A stretch of 64,000 nucleotides of DNA from Rhytidiadelphus loreus. Taxonomy: Eukaryota > Streptophyta > Bryopsida > Hypnales > Hylocomiaceae. Below the pieces are notes generated by a model that was given only the letters and a program-made list of their open reading frames with translations, had not been told where the DNA came from and ran no database searches. The stretch lies in the NCBI GenBank assembly GCA_947034895.1, contig OX344765.1:50101001-50165000 (forward strand), in the 5' to 3' direction. Of the stretch, positions 22,831 to 35,906 are shown in pieces. Positions within the stretch are counted from its first letter, which is position 1. Each line of letters begins with the position of its first letter. Position numbers and translations under genes: made by a program.

Positions 22831-23053
22831 TGCAGGTAGAATTGACCCCCTCATTGCCCCGGTCAACTTAGGTTTGAAAAAAAATCCCCTTATGTTGTGC
22901 CAAGTTTTTGGTAATTCTTACATCTCCTTGGAGTAATTTGAAGCCTCTGATTGCAAATATGAATTTAGAATTTCAAAAAAAAATTAAGCCTTGCAAATTA
23001 AAAATTCCAGGGTTTGCCCTGGAGGGGCAATGAGGGGGTCAATTCACCCTGGC
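22831..23053. mobile_element. CCAGGGTGAA-family MITE, copy 1
   Basis: The inverted ends are TGCAGGTAGAATTGACCCCC (left) and the inverse of GCCAGGGTGAATTGACCCCC (right), continuing through CTCATTGCCCC. CTTCTTGGAG directly precedes the element (22821-22830) and follows it after one base (23055-23064), consistent with a 10-bp target duplication. The interior holds CTGATTGCAAATATGAAT, shared with the copy at 62408-62632. Non-coding. Confidence 0.78.
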
Positions 23054-23113
23054 CCTTCTTGGAGGAAATGGAGGAAAAATAGTAACTATGGTAAGGTATG
23101 GCTCTAATGAGGG

Positions 23114-23342
23114 CCAGGGTGAACTGACCCCCTCGCTTGGCCCTGTGGGCAAACCTTGGAAGTTGGAATTATTTATTTTCCATACATTAATTTTTTTGCA
23201 AAATTTTAATTCATTTTTGCAATCAGAGACCCCACATTAGATTACAGAGGTTAAGAATATACCCTAGAACGGCCCAAAATAGGGGGCTTTTTTTTTACAT
23301 GCACCCCTGTTAAGGCCGAGCGAGGGGGTGAATCCACCCTGA
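23114..23342. mobile_element. CCAGGGTGAA-family MITE, copy 2
   Basis: The left end GCCAGGGTGAACTGACCCCC and right end inverse of ATCAGGGTGGATTCACCCCC, with a shared CTCGCT(T/C)GGCC inner block, mark this copy. The TTGCAATCAGAG in its interior is the family's inner sequence in reverse orientation. No clear target duplication. It lies 50 bp from copy 1. Confidence 0.7.
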
Positions 23343-23689
23343 TCTTCTTGGAGGCCTAGCCAGGGTAACTTACGGCTGGGACATCTTCGGTTCGGCGTCC
23401 CTGAGCCATATTTGGCTTCCTACACAGGGAGATGTGAAAAACATAAATATTAATATGCATGCTTAAGGAGAAGCAACTCTGGTAGTCAGCTTTGTCACTG
23501 TCAGCTCTGGTAGTCAGCTTTGCTGCAGTGTCAATTGAAATTCTGCATCATGCACATTTGTTAGACCAACATTGCAAGCTTGAAACACTGCTTTTGTCTC
23601 CTTCAATCAATTTTGCTGCACAATCTTGTGCCCAGTGGCAACCTTATGAACCAATTGCCTAGTTTACAAAACCAATACTCTAGAGCAAT

Positions 23690-25330
23690 TGTTAGGAACC
23701 TATAGAATCGATCATTCACGGATTGTAGATTGAAGCAGGACGGCGACAAGATCCATCCGTGCCTATTGTCCCAAATCACAAGTATAGTTTGATGAATGCT
23801 GGAATGTGTAGTCTAATTTTTCTCTTTTTATAGAACTTTTTCGAGTTTCTATGACATTTCCTATATTATTTAAATATATTTTAGATATTGAGCCTTAAAG
23901 TAGTCTCTATTTGTACTAAAATGTCCAAAAAGTAAAAAGATACTTTAGTAAGTAGCTACAAACTAATAGGAAAGGGCAAAAAGGCAAAGAAAAAGTTAAA
24001 GTAAAAGTTCTAGAAAGAAAAAGATAAAAAAGTTAAAGAAAAGGAGAAAGATAAAGAAAAAGAAAATTTAAGAAAAAAATTAGGGATTCGGAGGCGCGAG
24101 CAGGAACATCGCGCCGGTCGCGACGCGCTGCAACCTTTCCGATCACCCCCGGATTTTGATTTAATTTCTTTTCTTCTTTCAATCTCTCTCTCTCCCGGCT
24201 GTTATCGTTTTTTTTCTTCTTCATGTGCTGTTGGTTGTTGTAAAAAGTGCTGTAATTTTGCGCAATTTGTGCTGAGAAATAAAAATATTGTTTCAATAAT
24301 GCTGTGTTGCTATGACTGAATTGTGATTCAGTGTTGAATTTCGCTGTAAAATTTGAGTGTTTTCTGGTTAGTTTGGAAATTTGAATTGGCAGACGGCCCT
24401 GGCGGATTCGCTCATTGCGATTATGCAGTGTTGAATTTTGAGTTGGAGAGCGCGTGTGTGGGGGACGAATTGCTGTTGGATGGCGCTTTGTTTGCAATGA
24501 CGAACTGATTAGGTGGGAGTTTGAAACTTGTTGTATCGAGAGATTCTTCGTGGTGCTGCGAGGTGGAGAGATTGGGGTGCTGAATCGGTAGGTTGAGATT
24601 TCCGATTACGGATTTGGGTCCTGGGTGCCGATCACGTGGAATTCATTCCATCAAATCGATGTTGTGACTGGTGAGTCGGCAGCCTCATAGCGGTGAAGAT
24701 TGACGCGGAGCAAATAGTCATTGGAGTCGGTGAGAGCACTTGGTTGCAACCGGTTGTTGATTGATTTGCTGATTAGGGATTCGAGAAAGTTCGGTGGAGG
24801 TGACAACAGTTTAAATTCGGGATTTGGAGTCAGGCTCTGGTGCCGACCGATTCGGAGAACGACGAGCCTGTAGAGTGACTTCGGCCAATCGCGTGATCGT
24901 CAATTACGAAAGAAAGGGAATCAGACGAGAAATTGAGTGAATCAATTGAGAAATTGAGCGCCGAAGTGGAAGAAAAGTCGCCGCTGTGCGCAGACAGGCG
25001 CAGCGCGGCGTCGACAGGGAGTCTCGAGAACGAAGTTCTGAGATAGGGTGAGGTCCCCAAACGAGGGCTCGAGGTACGGTTGGGACCTGGGTTAGTTCCG
25101 ATCAGGGTCCCAATCTCAAGAAGACACCTGGTTTGGGTCTGGCTGGGTATTACGGAGGGTTATTGTCCGGGTATCTCAAGGGAAGGGTATCAACTGGTGC
25201 ACGAAAATAGGGCCTAAAGGCTTTTAATTTTTTTTTTTAAAATAAATTCAAAATCATTCATTAAAAAACGAATTAAAATAAAGGGACAGATTTTTCGAAC
25301 GGCCCAAAGGGCCATACCACTAGTTTAGGT
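23690..25330. other. GC-rich unassigned block
   Basis: From about 24080 composition rises sharply (CGCGCCGGTCGCGACGCG, pyrimidine tract at 24165-24225, several G-rich stretches up to 25215), then falls back to AT-rich DNA. It resembles a promoter plus 5' leader or a solo LTR. I could not find paired LTRs, a convincing primer-binding site or a coding frame with familiar content. A 154-codon minus-strand frame at 24033-24497 is low-complexity. Confidence 0.35.
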
Positions 25331-25339
25331 AGAGTTATT

Positions 25340-26690
25340 AGTACTTATTAGATTGTTAGTAAATGTTTTAATTCTATATGTTGTATTGATTTGGGATTGT
25401 AGGTGGTTGCTAATCCTTGATATTGGCCATATTGTCCTAGAGCTTTGGGGGTGACTTTTTGTAAGTATATCCTAAACTCTTAAACTCTAAATCTTTTGAA
25501 ATATTAAACATGTATATTTGTACTAGTTTCAAAATACTATAGTGGGCTGTACTAAAGTCTAAGTCCTGCATTGCATCCATACACAAGTCAGTCCGCCCTG
25601 AACTATTGTCAAGAACTATTGTCCTGAGCCCTAGGACACTAAACAGGACAGGGACATGCATGCTGAGTCTTTTATCTTATAATGGACGGTTGAGTGTTTC
25701 TTGGGGTATTTAGTGGGAATAAAAGTGAATTTTCATTCTAATTTTCAAAACACAAGTCCATAAGTGACATTTTGAACACGCAACACTAACCTTACATAGA
25801 TCATTCCCTAGCGTTCGAACTTGGTAGCGTTTGGAATAGGGCTTCCAAAATCCTAACTACAGAATGCACATCCACAGATTCGTTGATGATGGATGCAAGC
25901 TTCATGACGGATGCACATTATTTTGAGAATGAAGGGTGTTGGGCAGGACCACGCGTTACTCTTAATGTGGAATTCAATTCTCACAATTGAGGATCAATTC
26001 TACACCGTGTTTCCTGTACGTGACAACTCCGACCATTGCTCTCCAATCTCCGTTGCATTCAACTGTCCAAGCACGAAACTTTGTACTAATCTGGTTTCTG
26101 TGGCATGGAGGAATACCATCCGTCTAGGGTATTCACGATCATCTATGAGCCCCTGGCACTGATGACCACCCAAAAATCATTGGGTGGTGAATAGATTTTT
26201 AGGTCAAAATTTGATCACTATGCATGAACCTCTTGTACAATTTCAAAGTGGGAAGTTGTATACCAATACAAGTGGCAATTGGATAACCCAATTTCCATTC
26301 AAGATGAGAGCCTATAAACATTTAGCCAAGCATGCTTATAGCACTTGCTAAATAGTGCCGCATAATGTGTGAGTAATGGAGTTGTTGCTGGTAATAAGGT
26401 AGTTGTCTGTAATTCCAACCCGCAACTTCAAAGCGTCCTATAGGAGGCTCTGAAATGGACACTAAGCAATTTTGGAATGGACACTAAGCAGTTTTGAAAT
26501 GGGCTTTTGATAATGTGAGAGCTTAATAAGGTTTAATAGATGTTGGTTTATACTACACATATGGTGTAATAAGAGCCAGGGTGGGTCGATTTTGAACTAA
26601 GAGTGGATACAAGACATGTGTTCGCTTCATTTTTGCAAGAAACAAATTTATGGCTGAACATCCTTTCACTAAAATGATTCTCAGTCAATC
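25340..26690. other. No gene recognised
   Basis: Mixed AT-rich sequence. Short frames at 25437-25661 and 25911-26162 have no motif or splice support. Confidence 0.4.
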
Positions 26691-27180
26691 ATTAATTCTT
26701 GGATTGATATGAAATTTTATCCACACAAACTAGACTAGTAGGCGCAACTTTTCCAACAAAAAATATTGAAAACGAACCTTGTATGAAGAAGTTATAAGCC
26801 GCCGAAGTTCACTGTGATTGAAGAATGTCGGGATTTAGAACTTCGAATTGCTCTCAAACATTCAAAACAACTTGAATTGACATGAAAATTTTACCACAAT
26901 AACTAGACTTCAAGGGGAACATAACCCAACAAATTTTACTGAAAACAAACTTAGAATGAAGGAGATAGAAGCCCCCAAAGCTGCATCCAGCATATGCAGT
27001 TTGGTGAACTTAAATTGAACTTGTGAACTTCGATTGGCTCCCAAAAAATCAGTATAACTCGGATTGATTTGAAAATTTTATCTCACAAACTAGAAGAGAG
27101 AGCGCAAATTTTACAACAAGTTTTATTGAATTTGGAAATCGGATGCAAAAGTTAGAGCACTTTGAATTGGACTTCAAAGT
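26690..27180. repeat. ~175-186-bp degenerate tandem repeat, 3 units
   Basis: TTGGATTGATATGAAATTTT, CTTGAATTGACATGAAAATT and CTCGGATTGATTTGAAAATT start near 26699, 26872 and 27058. Each is followed by an ACAAACTAGA-like phrase and TTTTAC/CCAACAA. Divergence between units is substantial. Confidence 0.7.
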
Positions 27181-27242
27181 ATGTGAAGACAATATTGATT
27201 CCTTGGCTTCAGTTTAGTAAAGGTCACATTTAGGAACCTTAA

Positions 27243-27860
27243 CCCCTGTGCGTCACAGAGCAAACAGCGACAGTGAAGAGCTTTCTTGCACTTTTTAGAG
27301 CAGATGGAATAATTTGAATTGTACTCGGTTGTAGAAGTTTTCACCGTTGCAATTTGAAGCCAACTTACTAATGTGTGCGAATCTGAAATTTCCAAGAGAA
27401 TCCACAGTGCGGATTTCGAGATCATAAGGTTTGATGAACATGGTATTCTGCGGTTCCGGGTCTTTTTACTGGACGTTCAAGGTTTCGGAATTCCCACAGG
27501 GCAGACCACGAATCATATGCGTGCAAGCTTACAGTATGACGTAGACAGTGCAATTAAGAATCCCGGGGAAAAATAATTCTTCGAAATTCTTCAAAGCTCA
27601 ACTTCGAGGATGTCCGAAAGGTGCAGGATTTGAGGCAGGGCTTGTGTGTGTCCTCGGACTGTTCTGCGCCTAAACCGCGTACACTGCACGCCGCACAGTG
27701 CAAATATGCGAAGATGGGGCTCATCCAAGGCGCGGATTGCATCCCTAAACTATTGTTTCAGGCTCAGATACAGAGTGCGATTGAAATCAGCTTGTAAACT
27801 TCACAAAAAAAAAGTTTCGATTGTGAGCGTCCAAAAAACGTCCGCTCTGACGCACAGGGG
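27243..27860. mobile_element. TTAA/CCCC-family element (CCCCTGTGCGTCA subfamily)
   Basis: The left terminus CCCCTGTGCGTCACAGAGC follows TTAA (27239-27242). The right terminus is the inverse, GCTCTGACGCACAGGGG, followed by TAAG, one change from TTAA. The 618-bp interior has short frames only. The termini are better matched to each other than in the other family members. Confidence 0.72.
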
Positions 27861-28099
27861 TAAGTATTACTTGTTCAATGCTTCATTGCTTGTTTTTGGT
27901 CACACCATATCTTTTTTCAGACTGCGCGTGTGCGGGTTTTGCAAGGCCTAGGATCACAAATAGGTGCCTATGGCAGAATTCTTTGGAAATTCATAAGTAA
28001 TTCATAAATGCTCAGAAAAATATGAAACCACTTGGGTTGCATCCCACATCAACTTCTCTTCAAGTGAAAAATAAGTGAAAATATTTTTAGGCATCTGAA

Positions 28100-28740
28100 A
28101 ACCATCGAAAAGGCCCAACAGCTGGTAAACTGACGGTTTATGAGCACACTACCTTAGAGGAGAGGGGATCACAACCACACTGGGCTTTGTATCCTCCACC
28201 TTATGTGCACCATGTCAGAGGTCCAGAGCTTCAAGATACTGAACAAGGTTTGATTGTTTTTTCATGCTAAAGTGTTTTGATGTGGATTGTTGTTTCCATC
28301 ATGCTGCGATGGCTGCAGAATGTGTTGTTGCTGACAGCAATGTTCAATGCCAGCCATTCTGTGGGCGCTACATGCCTATGCTAAAGCCTTTTTTCTTGTG
28401 TCAAGGAAAGGGTTGTTTCTTTTGTGTCTAGCTCTGGTTCTCTTTGTTCCTTGCTTCTGCTTCACTGCCAAGTATGCTGGCGTTGGGTGGATGATTTTCT
28501 TATGCATCGTATCAGTTGAGCAAATGGGTACCTCACTGTCCTTGTATGATGCTTGCGCTCCGAGCGTACTTGGGTAAGCTTATTCCCTACATCTAACTCA
28601 CTATGCTGCATATTTCAAATTCTGAGATGTTTGATCATGCTTGAATTGTATTCATTGCAGAGTCCGGAACAAAATGCTATCCATAACCTTCTAGTGCGTG
28701 CCACCATCATCGACCTCACACTAGGCTGGTTTTAGTTTAT
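28100..28740 (+). other. Exon-like segments, unidentified
   Basis: At 28128-28248 an open stretch reads KLTVYEHTTLEERGSQPHWA and LYPPPYVHHVRGPELQDTEQ before a possible donor (AAG/GTTTGA). A hydrophobic 76-codon frame lies at 28347-28577. These may be remnants of a captured gene; neither is recognised. Confidence 0.2.
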
Positions 28741-28775
28741 TGTCAAGGGATGGTAGAGAAAATTTCACATTAATT

Positions 28776-28915
28776 CAGTAAAAAAAATGGGATATAAATG
28801 ACTTGTCCACGATGACTGCATCAATAACAATGACTTCAAAGTGACTAATTTGCAGTCATTGTTGTTGTTGTAGTCATTATGGACAAGTCATTTATACCCC
28901 CATTTTCTTGTAGTG
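28776..28915. mobile_element. 140-bp hairpin MITE with CACTA-type end
   Basis: The right end is the inverse of CACTACAAGAAAATGGGGGT, a classic plant CACTA terminus. The left end CAGTAAAAAAAATGGGATAT is a degraded match. The arms 28776-28823 and 28852-28915 share ATAAATGACTTGTCCA and TGACTGCA, so the whole unit folds into one hairpin. A CACTA-derived non-autonomous element is likely. Confidence 0.65.
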
Positions 28916-28919
28916 AATC

Positions 28920-30400
28920 TTATTCAACTTTTTGTTACAAACCTGGAAGCTGGAATTGAAGGGATTGAAATTGAATACATGCATGTTTGTAACATGAGTA
29001 CCATACTTCACTCGTGAAAATGGAGAATAATTGCACCTCAACTGAAGTTCAGCTGTATAAGGGATACAACTTGTGGAATTGAGCATACAATATGTTTATA
29101 GGTCGAATTGGTCTACCTTGAGTAGCGCTTCTTTGCAGTCACAGAGCACTGTACTATGCACACAAGGGGAGAGGGCACTACATCCAATACTTTCAACAAC
29201 TCGTTGATATGGACATATTAAAGTTTTGTTGTTCTATTTTAAATCTGTTTTGCAAATGTAAAATGACAAATGTTCAATTTGGATTCATAAATCCATTTTT
29301 CTCATATAATATTTAAAGCCTATGTCCCATAAATTTTCATAATTATTTGATCAACAATAGGGAATACTAACGCCAACAATTTAAAGATAAGCAGTCAAGT
29401 TTATTGTTTCCGTAGTTGAATGAGTTTTTAAACCTCTTTTGGTCTCAATTTCGGTAAAAGGTTTGAATGTGTGGAACATGGATAATTTAAAATCTACTGG
29501 TTATGGGAAAATGTTGGCAATAACACCTACTGAGATAACCTATCCTCTATGGTAGCACTTTCTTTTTCTGTGGGTATGAGCAAACAGATTTAGATCAATT
29601 TGTTGATATGAAAGAGAACCACAAAGAAAGGCCTCGTTTGTATTTTTCCAATATTCCAATAATATTCATTCAATAGATTTCCAAAGATGAATCATGTTGC
29701 AATATAAATGGCTTTCATGACATTCTGTTTGAACACACATTATGATGACTTTGATTTTCCAACACATCAAAAGACAACCTTGTGACATTCTTTATAGTGG
29801 CATGATTTACTCTCCTTAGTGTATTCATCTTCTCTTGATTTTTTATGAAAACTAATTCAATTTTGGATAGTATATGCTTTGTTTTTAGAGCTATAATTGG
29901 TTAATGGTGACACAACTTTATAATATACATACAATACTTTAGGTCATTCCTTTATGACTAAGAATTTTGAAGATTCTTTTTTAGAATTCAAGATAGGTTT
30001 GTATGTTAAAAGATGGACAAAAAGTCAATTTTGTTAAATTGATAGTATTCCATTAAAATAGAGTAGTGATCCTTCTAGAGAAGAAAGAAATGAAATGATT
30101 TATGGAGGAGGGCGAACTTAGCAATTTACAATGTTGTGGATAAAATGAAATTTGCATATTAATTTGCATGTGCATCAACACAATAAACCAATATAGTATA
30201 AATATCAAAATGGTGTATTGAATACCGCTTAATTAAACTAAATTGATTTTACAAATAGAATTCAATCAATGCTAGTCAAATTGTTGATTTTGTCAACTTG
30301 ACTCTAGATTCTAAGCATTGAAAATTTGGTCATTTATCTTCACATAGCTCTAAAAAGTAAGACAAGCATAAATTTATCTAGCAAATTATGCATTCCTTTC
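28920..30400. other. No gene recognised
   Basis: AT-rich DNA without supported exons. A diverged end of the MITE family seen at 5659 lies at about 30022-30060. Confidence 0.4.
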
Positions 30401-30406
30401 AATTAA

Positions 30407-31307
30407 CCCCTTAAGTTCCAGGAATATGTTTTCACTAAAAATGGTCCAAAACTATCATTTCTAGTACAAGTACCACACTTTAGATATAAAAAAACGTTTT
30501 TGAACACATGTAATTGTGAGACCATGTAGTATGCTCGTTTGAAGAGATGTGTAAAAAATTCAGAAATTTCTAGTTTGTAGATTGCAAGATATTAGTGTTT
30601 GAAGTGACAAAAGTCATTTTTTTGACCTTGTGGAAAATAAGGCAGCTTCACTTTACAAGGTCACATTCATATGAAAAAAATGTCTAAAATGGTGGTGCTT
30701 TGGATTCATTCTTCAAGTCAAAGTTGGGGCTCCATGCTTGAAAAATTTCAAATCATTTGGAATTGTACAGCACATAGGAAAGGAATAGTAAGTAGAAAGA
30801 TGTAGAGAATGATTCAAAATACTAAATTGTTAAGAATTTAGTTATGGAATTGATGTAATAAACAATCTACATCCTATGATTTTATTTTTTTCAAAAAATA
30901 TTGAAAATTGAGTAAGATAAGGGACTTCAAAGTTTATTTTAGAGTAGAAATTCCTAAACTGCCCCTACAAACTAAAACTCTTCATAACTTTCTCTCATTA
31001 ATCAAAATGGAATGATTCAAAGTTTACTACATACACATAAATCTAGAAAACCAATTTCAAATTTTTATTTATGAAAAAAGTGATTTTTTTCTATTTGCTT
31101 GTATTGCCCACTTGGTGAAAAAAACCTACATATCATACAATAACTTTTGAACCATGTAGTCAAAAGTTATGAAAATTGTTGTGTCTTAAAGATACTCCTT
31201 GTCTCTATGTTGTGTAAAAATTCCAAAAAGTAAAATGAAATCTTCATTTGTAGTGAGCTGCCCAAAATTTCTATGTTGCCTAAAAACGGAGCTTGGTCTT
31301 CTAGGGG
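30407..31307. mobile_element. TTAA/CCCC-family element, both TTAA duplications intact
   Basis: TTAA at 30403-30406 precedes CCCCTTAAGTTCCAGG. The right end, inverse of CCCCTAGAAGACCAAG, is followed by TTAA at 31308-31311. The 901-bp interior contains AACTTTTGAACCATGTAGTC, AATGGAATGATTCAAAG and ATGGTGGTGCTTTGG-type blocks that reappear in opposite orientation in the copy at 52196-53136. No transposase coding is present, so it is non-autonomous. Confidence 0.78.
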
Positions 31308-31311
31308 TTAA

Positions 31312-32100
31312 AGAAGGATTATGCATTGCAATTAGAGCTATATCAATTTATACTAATAATATAGGTGCAAAATTAAAATCACCTGAAAAATAAGAGTCAT
31401 TAAAAATTCTATTTTTGAGAAGAGTGGTATATGATAAAGTGACAATATTATTTCAATCTGCACTAATTTAATTAATTTACAAATAGTGTGACTTTGATAA
31501 ATTAGTGTTGCAATAGGACAATTCAATGTAGTTTCCAACAACAAGGCTTATATAAAGAAATTATTCAAGCTAAATACATCAATTGAACCAAGTATAATTT
31601 TATTCTATAATTTTGTGGCTTCCTATATGCATGTTCTCATTCTTCACCACATTTGTTGAATTATTTCAATAAATGTCAATATAATGTCTAATTAAGATAT
31701 TGTGAATGAATAGGACTCTAATTCTGAAAGTTGGATTTCAAAATGGGAGTGTTTTAGATTTTAACAAGAGTAGAAGATTGTCGTATAAGGATTGTGAGTA
31801 ATATGATTTTACATCACATAGTTGAAGTAATGTTAGACATCTTACATCTTGCTCAATTAGAATATCTTCTAGAAATTCTTCATTCACATTGATCTAAAAA
31901 GACTAGAATTACTCCTCTTCTTCTAGACAATTAAATAATAATTAGCTTTGAAAGGACGTTATCAATGAAATCAACTAGCAAGAAACAATGTCCTATGCAA
32001 CAACCTAAACAATGACTATATGTTCTAAAGTTAATAATAACCGATTCTAATTACAAAAAGAATCCCCCGCATTGATGAGTAAATGTGTCTAGTTGCATTG
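31312..32100. other. No gene recognised between two element copies
   Basis: AT-rich spacer. Short frames at 31199-31544 overlap the element end and have no recognisable content. Confidence 0.4.
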
Positions 32101-32101
32101 A

Positions 32102-33031
32102 GCTCTAAAGTCCTCAAGCCCTTTTTCATCAAAAACCACTTCAAATTGCCATTTCTATTGCAAAAAACAAAAAACTTCACAAATTGTTTATTTTTGCAAA
32201 TCTTGCTTTTTTTGCAAGATTTTGCACTAGACTAATATAAGAATGTGGGGAAGAAATTTAAGAAACTTTGACTACATAGATTGCAAGATATTTGCATTTA
32301 AAGTGAAGAAAGTAGGTTTTTGAGTCGAGTTTTGAGTATGTTCCTTGGCTAGATTATTTAACCTTTGAATCTTCTTAGCTTAAAATTTTTGCACTTGACA
32401 TTTTGATTTAAAAAAAAGTTATGTTGTATATTTGAATTGAAAGTGTAGGAAAAACATTTAGAAAAAAATAATTAATTTGGTTCTTCAAAAAATTATTAAG
32501 CTGAAATTGTTAAGTGATTGAAGGAAAAATTATATTGTTAATATCTCTAAGATGGAATTAAAACACGCTAATCTTAACAATCATGAGATTTTTTTAATTT
32601 ATATTTAACCTTGTGAATTTTTATTTTTTTAAATGAGTTAAAAAACAAATGCAATACGTTATTTTTTCAAAAAGTTTCAATGATTGCTTGTGAAATGGCA
32701 AGAAGTTCCATAACTTTCACATCACTAATTGAAATGGAATGAATTAAAGATTTTCATGTAGACAAAAATATAATCTATGAGAAAAAAAATGAAGAAAAAA
32801 TAATTTCAAGTTTTTTGGAATTTTTTTTGTTGCCTAGTCTCTTCCATTTTGAGCTTATTGTGGCATAATTTTTGCTCCCAGACACCAATCATAATAAAAT
32901 TATATTCCCATGATGCTAATGTGATTGTCTATCCTAAGAAAAAGTTTCAAAAAACTACATCAAAAATTGAGGTTACATGAACCTACCCAAATTCCACTTT
33001 GCCCCTTAGAGCGACAATGGGAATTTAGGGG
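32102..33031. mobile_element. TTAA/CCCC-family element
   Basis: The right end, inverse of CCCCTAAATTCCCATTGTCG, is followed by TTAA at 33032-33035. The left end is degraded (TTGA/GCTCTAAAGTCC at 32098), but the spacing (930 bp) and the conserved CTAAA(G/T)TCC fit the family. Interior text such as CATCACTAATTGAAATGGAA is shared with other copies. Confidence 0.6.
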
Positions 33032-33035
33032 TTAA

Positions 33036-35900
33036 ACTAGTCATATTAATGACTATGCAATGAGGGGTGACCCCACATGGAATGACACTTATCTACATCA
33101 ATAGCTTTTCAACTAGATGCTAGCATAGTCATTAATTGATGTGAATTTTAAGGAATAATATAGATTGTTATAGACTTATTAAAGCTTAAATTACTATGTT
33201 TGTAGAAATGATTCATATGCAACTTGGAGATTTGAATGTCCTTCCATAGTCGATATTACAACATTTTAAATATTTGCCTTTCTATATGAGATGTCTAATG
33301 AAGACTAGTCGTACTTTTTCTATCCAATAAAGGACTACAATTACAACTAAATGAACAACTAGAGAAGATGCTTTCTTTGTCTATCAATACAACACACAAC
33401 TTTCCAAGGATTCTTTAATCATGGTTGACATAGTATTGCACACTACGTGCATTTGACTAAGAATTGCATCCTTATTTATTTCTATTTTGATTCTTCAATG
33501 TTGATTTTCCACCTTCAATACCAATATAGCAAAACTTACATACATTTTCATGTATACAGTCACTTTGTTGCCACTTTAGCTCATATTTTACAATGGACAA
33601 AAGGTTATCCTCTATAGATAATTCAATTACACCAACTAAAAATGCAATTTTTGGTAGAACAAAGAGTTCATTTTCTTCTTCGTTAGTGGTGGTTTTCAAA
33701 ATCATATAATGTATCCTTGCCTGTAGCAATCTCACATCCCTCATGGTTATGTTTTCCATGCAACTTTCCACTCTATTCCCTTTACATCTATGGAAAAAAA
33801 CATTTATGTGGCATGCCACAAGAATATGAAGGGCACTCTCCCTTTGGCAACTAGAATAGTGCCAATTCAAGATGGATGTTATATTGGTTGATGTAAACAT
33901 AAACAAATAGCGAGGATTCGAGAGTGTCATAGAATAGTGAAAAAATAACATCATTTGAAAAATGATTAAAAATCAATTTCTAAACAACATATGGTATACT
34001 TGTAGGAATGCAGTATACAAGTCGGTTGTTGAGTAATCATGATGTAATCATAGAACAATTATAGAATAGTTATAGACTAGTTGTAATATAGTTGTAGAAT
34101 TTTTTTGTGTAGTCATTGACTATTCATAGAAGATATTGTAACACACAACCACCCAAAACTTTTGAAGATGAATGGAGGTTTTAAAGTTCAGAAAAGCCTA
34201 AACCGACTCTCCATTGTAGACCTGTGCCACCTCCTAAGTGAAGTACCTTGCACTTCTTGTTCTTGCCGCCTCAACCTCTTGCTCTCTTCATGTACCTTGT
34301 CTCTTGTTTTGTTAGTAGCACAAGATCATGTTTTTGTTTTTTTCTCTTCCTATTATTTGATTGTTGGCTTCCAACGACCAAGCCACAAGACTTGGGCATT
34401 CTTTGGGTCTCGACCTCATAACAAAGTTTCTAAAATCACTGGATTTCCATTATGCTTTTTGGGCAAGTGAACGCTACAAGGTTGATTTGGGATTCAAACA
34501 TGCAGCAAAGCAAAAAATTACGGCACCATCTTGGTCCTTAGCGAGATGGTGATGAAATGAATATAATGGCAAAAAATATGCTCTCTAATTCAATTTCAAG
34601 CATCGCTTTGATTCAATTAAGGTTCCAGAAATTTCGTCCGCTGCATTTGATTGTACAAATTTTATTAGTCCATTTCTTCATATACATAGAGATTCCGGGG
34701 CATTTCAGAGATAATTGGGTACTCTCATCAGATTGTTGCAATTAGTTGTAGAAGTCCAAACTTCTTCTCTGAGTTGAAATTTAGCTTGAGCATAGCACGA
34801 TGTGAGAAGAGTAGTTCGTACTTGATGCTGAAAACCTTCTAACATTCAATTCTTGTGCTTCGCTCTAACATCGAGGGCTCACTCTTCAATCTGTTTTGTC
34901 TGTTTTGTTTGATTGTGTGTGTGTGAAGGAGGAGAATGTAGGTTTTGCTTGTGGATTCCTAGTTGTTGGTGTGCTTGATGTGTGATCTTGGGTTGCAGAT
35001 GAGTATACTTGACGTGCGAGATATGGATTCATCTTGAATTGTATACACATCTTGTGAAGTGCCCTTGGGGTATGAAGTCGAAATGAAGTCTTGTGCAATT
35101 TGACACATAGTTTATGACAAAGTCACTCAAATGACTCTATGATTTGACAAACTATGGGCCTATCCTTTCATGAACTTATTAAAAAGCACAAAGTAATCAC
35201 CATGTTTAATTACTTGTGTTTATTGGATTGCAAATAGTTAATTCTTGAAACACTAATTTTGAAGTCCAATTGTAATAGCTCTAATTTTTTTCTAATACTT
35301 AGTTTGTCAATTTAGAAAATTGCAATTATTTTTTCTTACATTAAAATGTCAAAGTATAAAATTAGATCAAACAATACGGATTATAATTGGGTTAAGGTCC
35401 ATTTTAGGTCATCTTGCCTTAGCAACAACATGAGCAATAATGGATGATATAGTACTCAAAGCCATAGGATGTAACTCTAGTTAAATAATAGAAACTAAAA
35501 AAATTAAAGTCATCACTATAAAGCAAATAAGGACAATATTTCAAGAAACAAAAATTGATGTATACTAGAAAAACTTATTTATTTTGCATTGCATTAGAAA
35601 TTTTTCAACCATCTTATATATTTAATAGCAAATAAATATTGACAAAATTAGATTTATTAAAAGTCAAAAGATAATATCAAGAACTCTTTTACAATGTAAA
35701 ATTCAAACTTGCATAAAAAATACTCTAGATCAGTTCTAAGTATATTACAACTTTAGAGTATTTGTATGCATATCAAATAAAATTGTCTCTTATCACCAAG
35801 TCAACTTCTCAAGATGTTTTTTAACAACATCAATTATCATTTTAATCCAATGGAAAAATTATATATGATTACAATTTCTTTAAATGACTAAAAAACTAAT
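33036..35900. other. Intergenic stretch downstream of DRC4
   Basis: No supported gene. A 160-codon minus-strand frame at 33472-33954 is the longest, is not recognised, and lacks convincing splice or start context. Part of the right side may be 3' flank of the minus-strand DRC4 gene. Confidence 0.4.
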
Positions 35901-35906
35901 TGCATC

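Noticed and set aside
24033..24497. 154-codon minus-strand frame
   Set aside because: It is low-complexity (Lys/Arg/Asn/Ser-rich), antisense to a pyrimidine tract, with no recognisable domain.
23690..25330. Solo LTR or full LTR retrotransposon
   Set aside because: Composition and CT tract are suggestive, but I found no TG...CA ends with a duplication, no second LTR and no gag-pol-like frame. Kept as an unassigned block.
33472..33954. 160-codon minus-strand frame as a gene
   Set aside because: Long for AT-rich DNA but unrecognised. No convincing promoter, splice or start context, and it lies in a repeat-rich interval.
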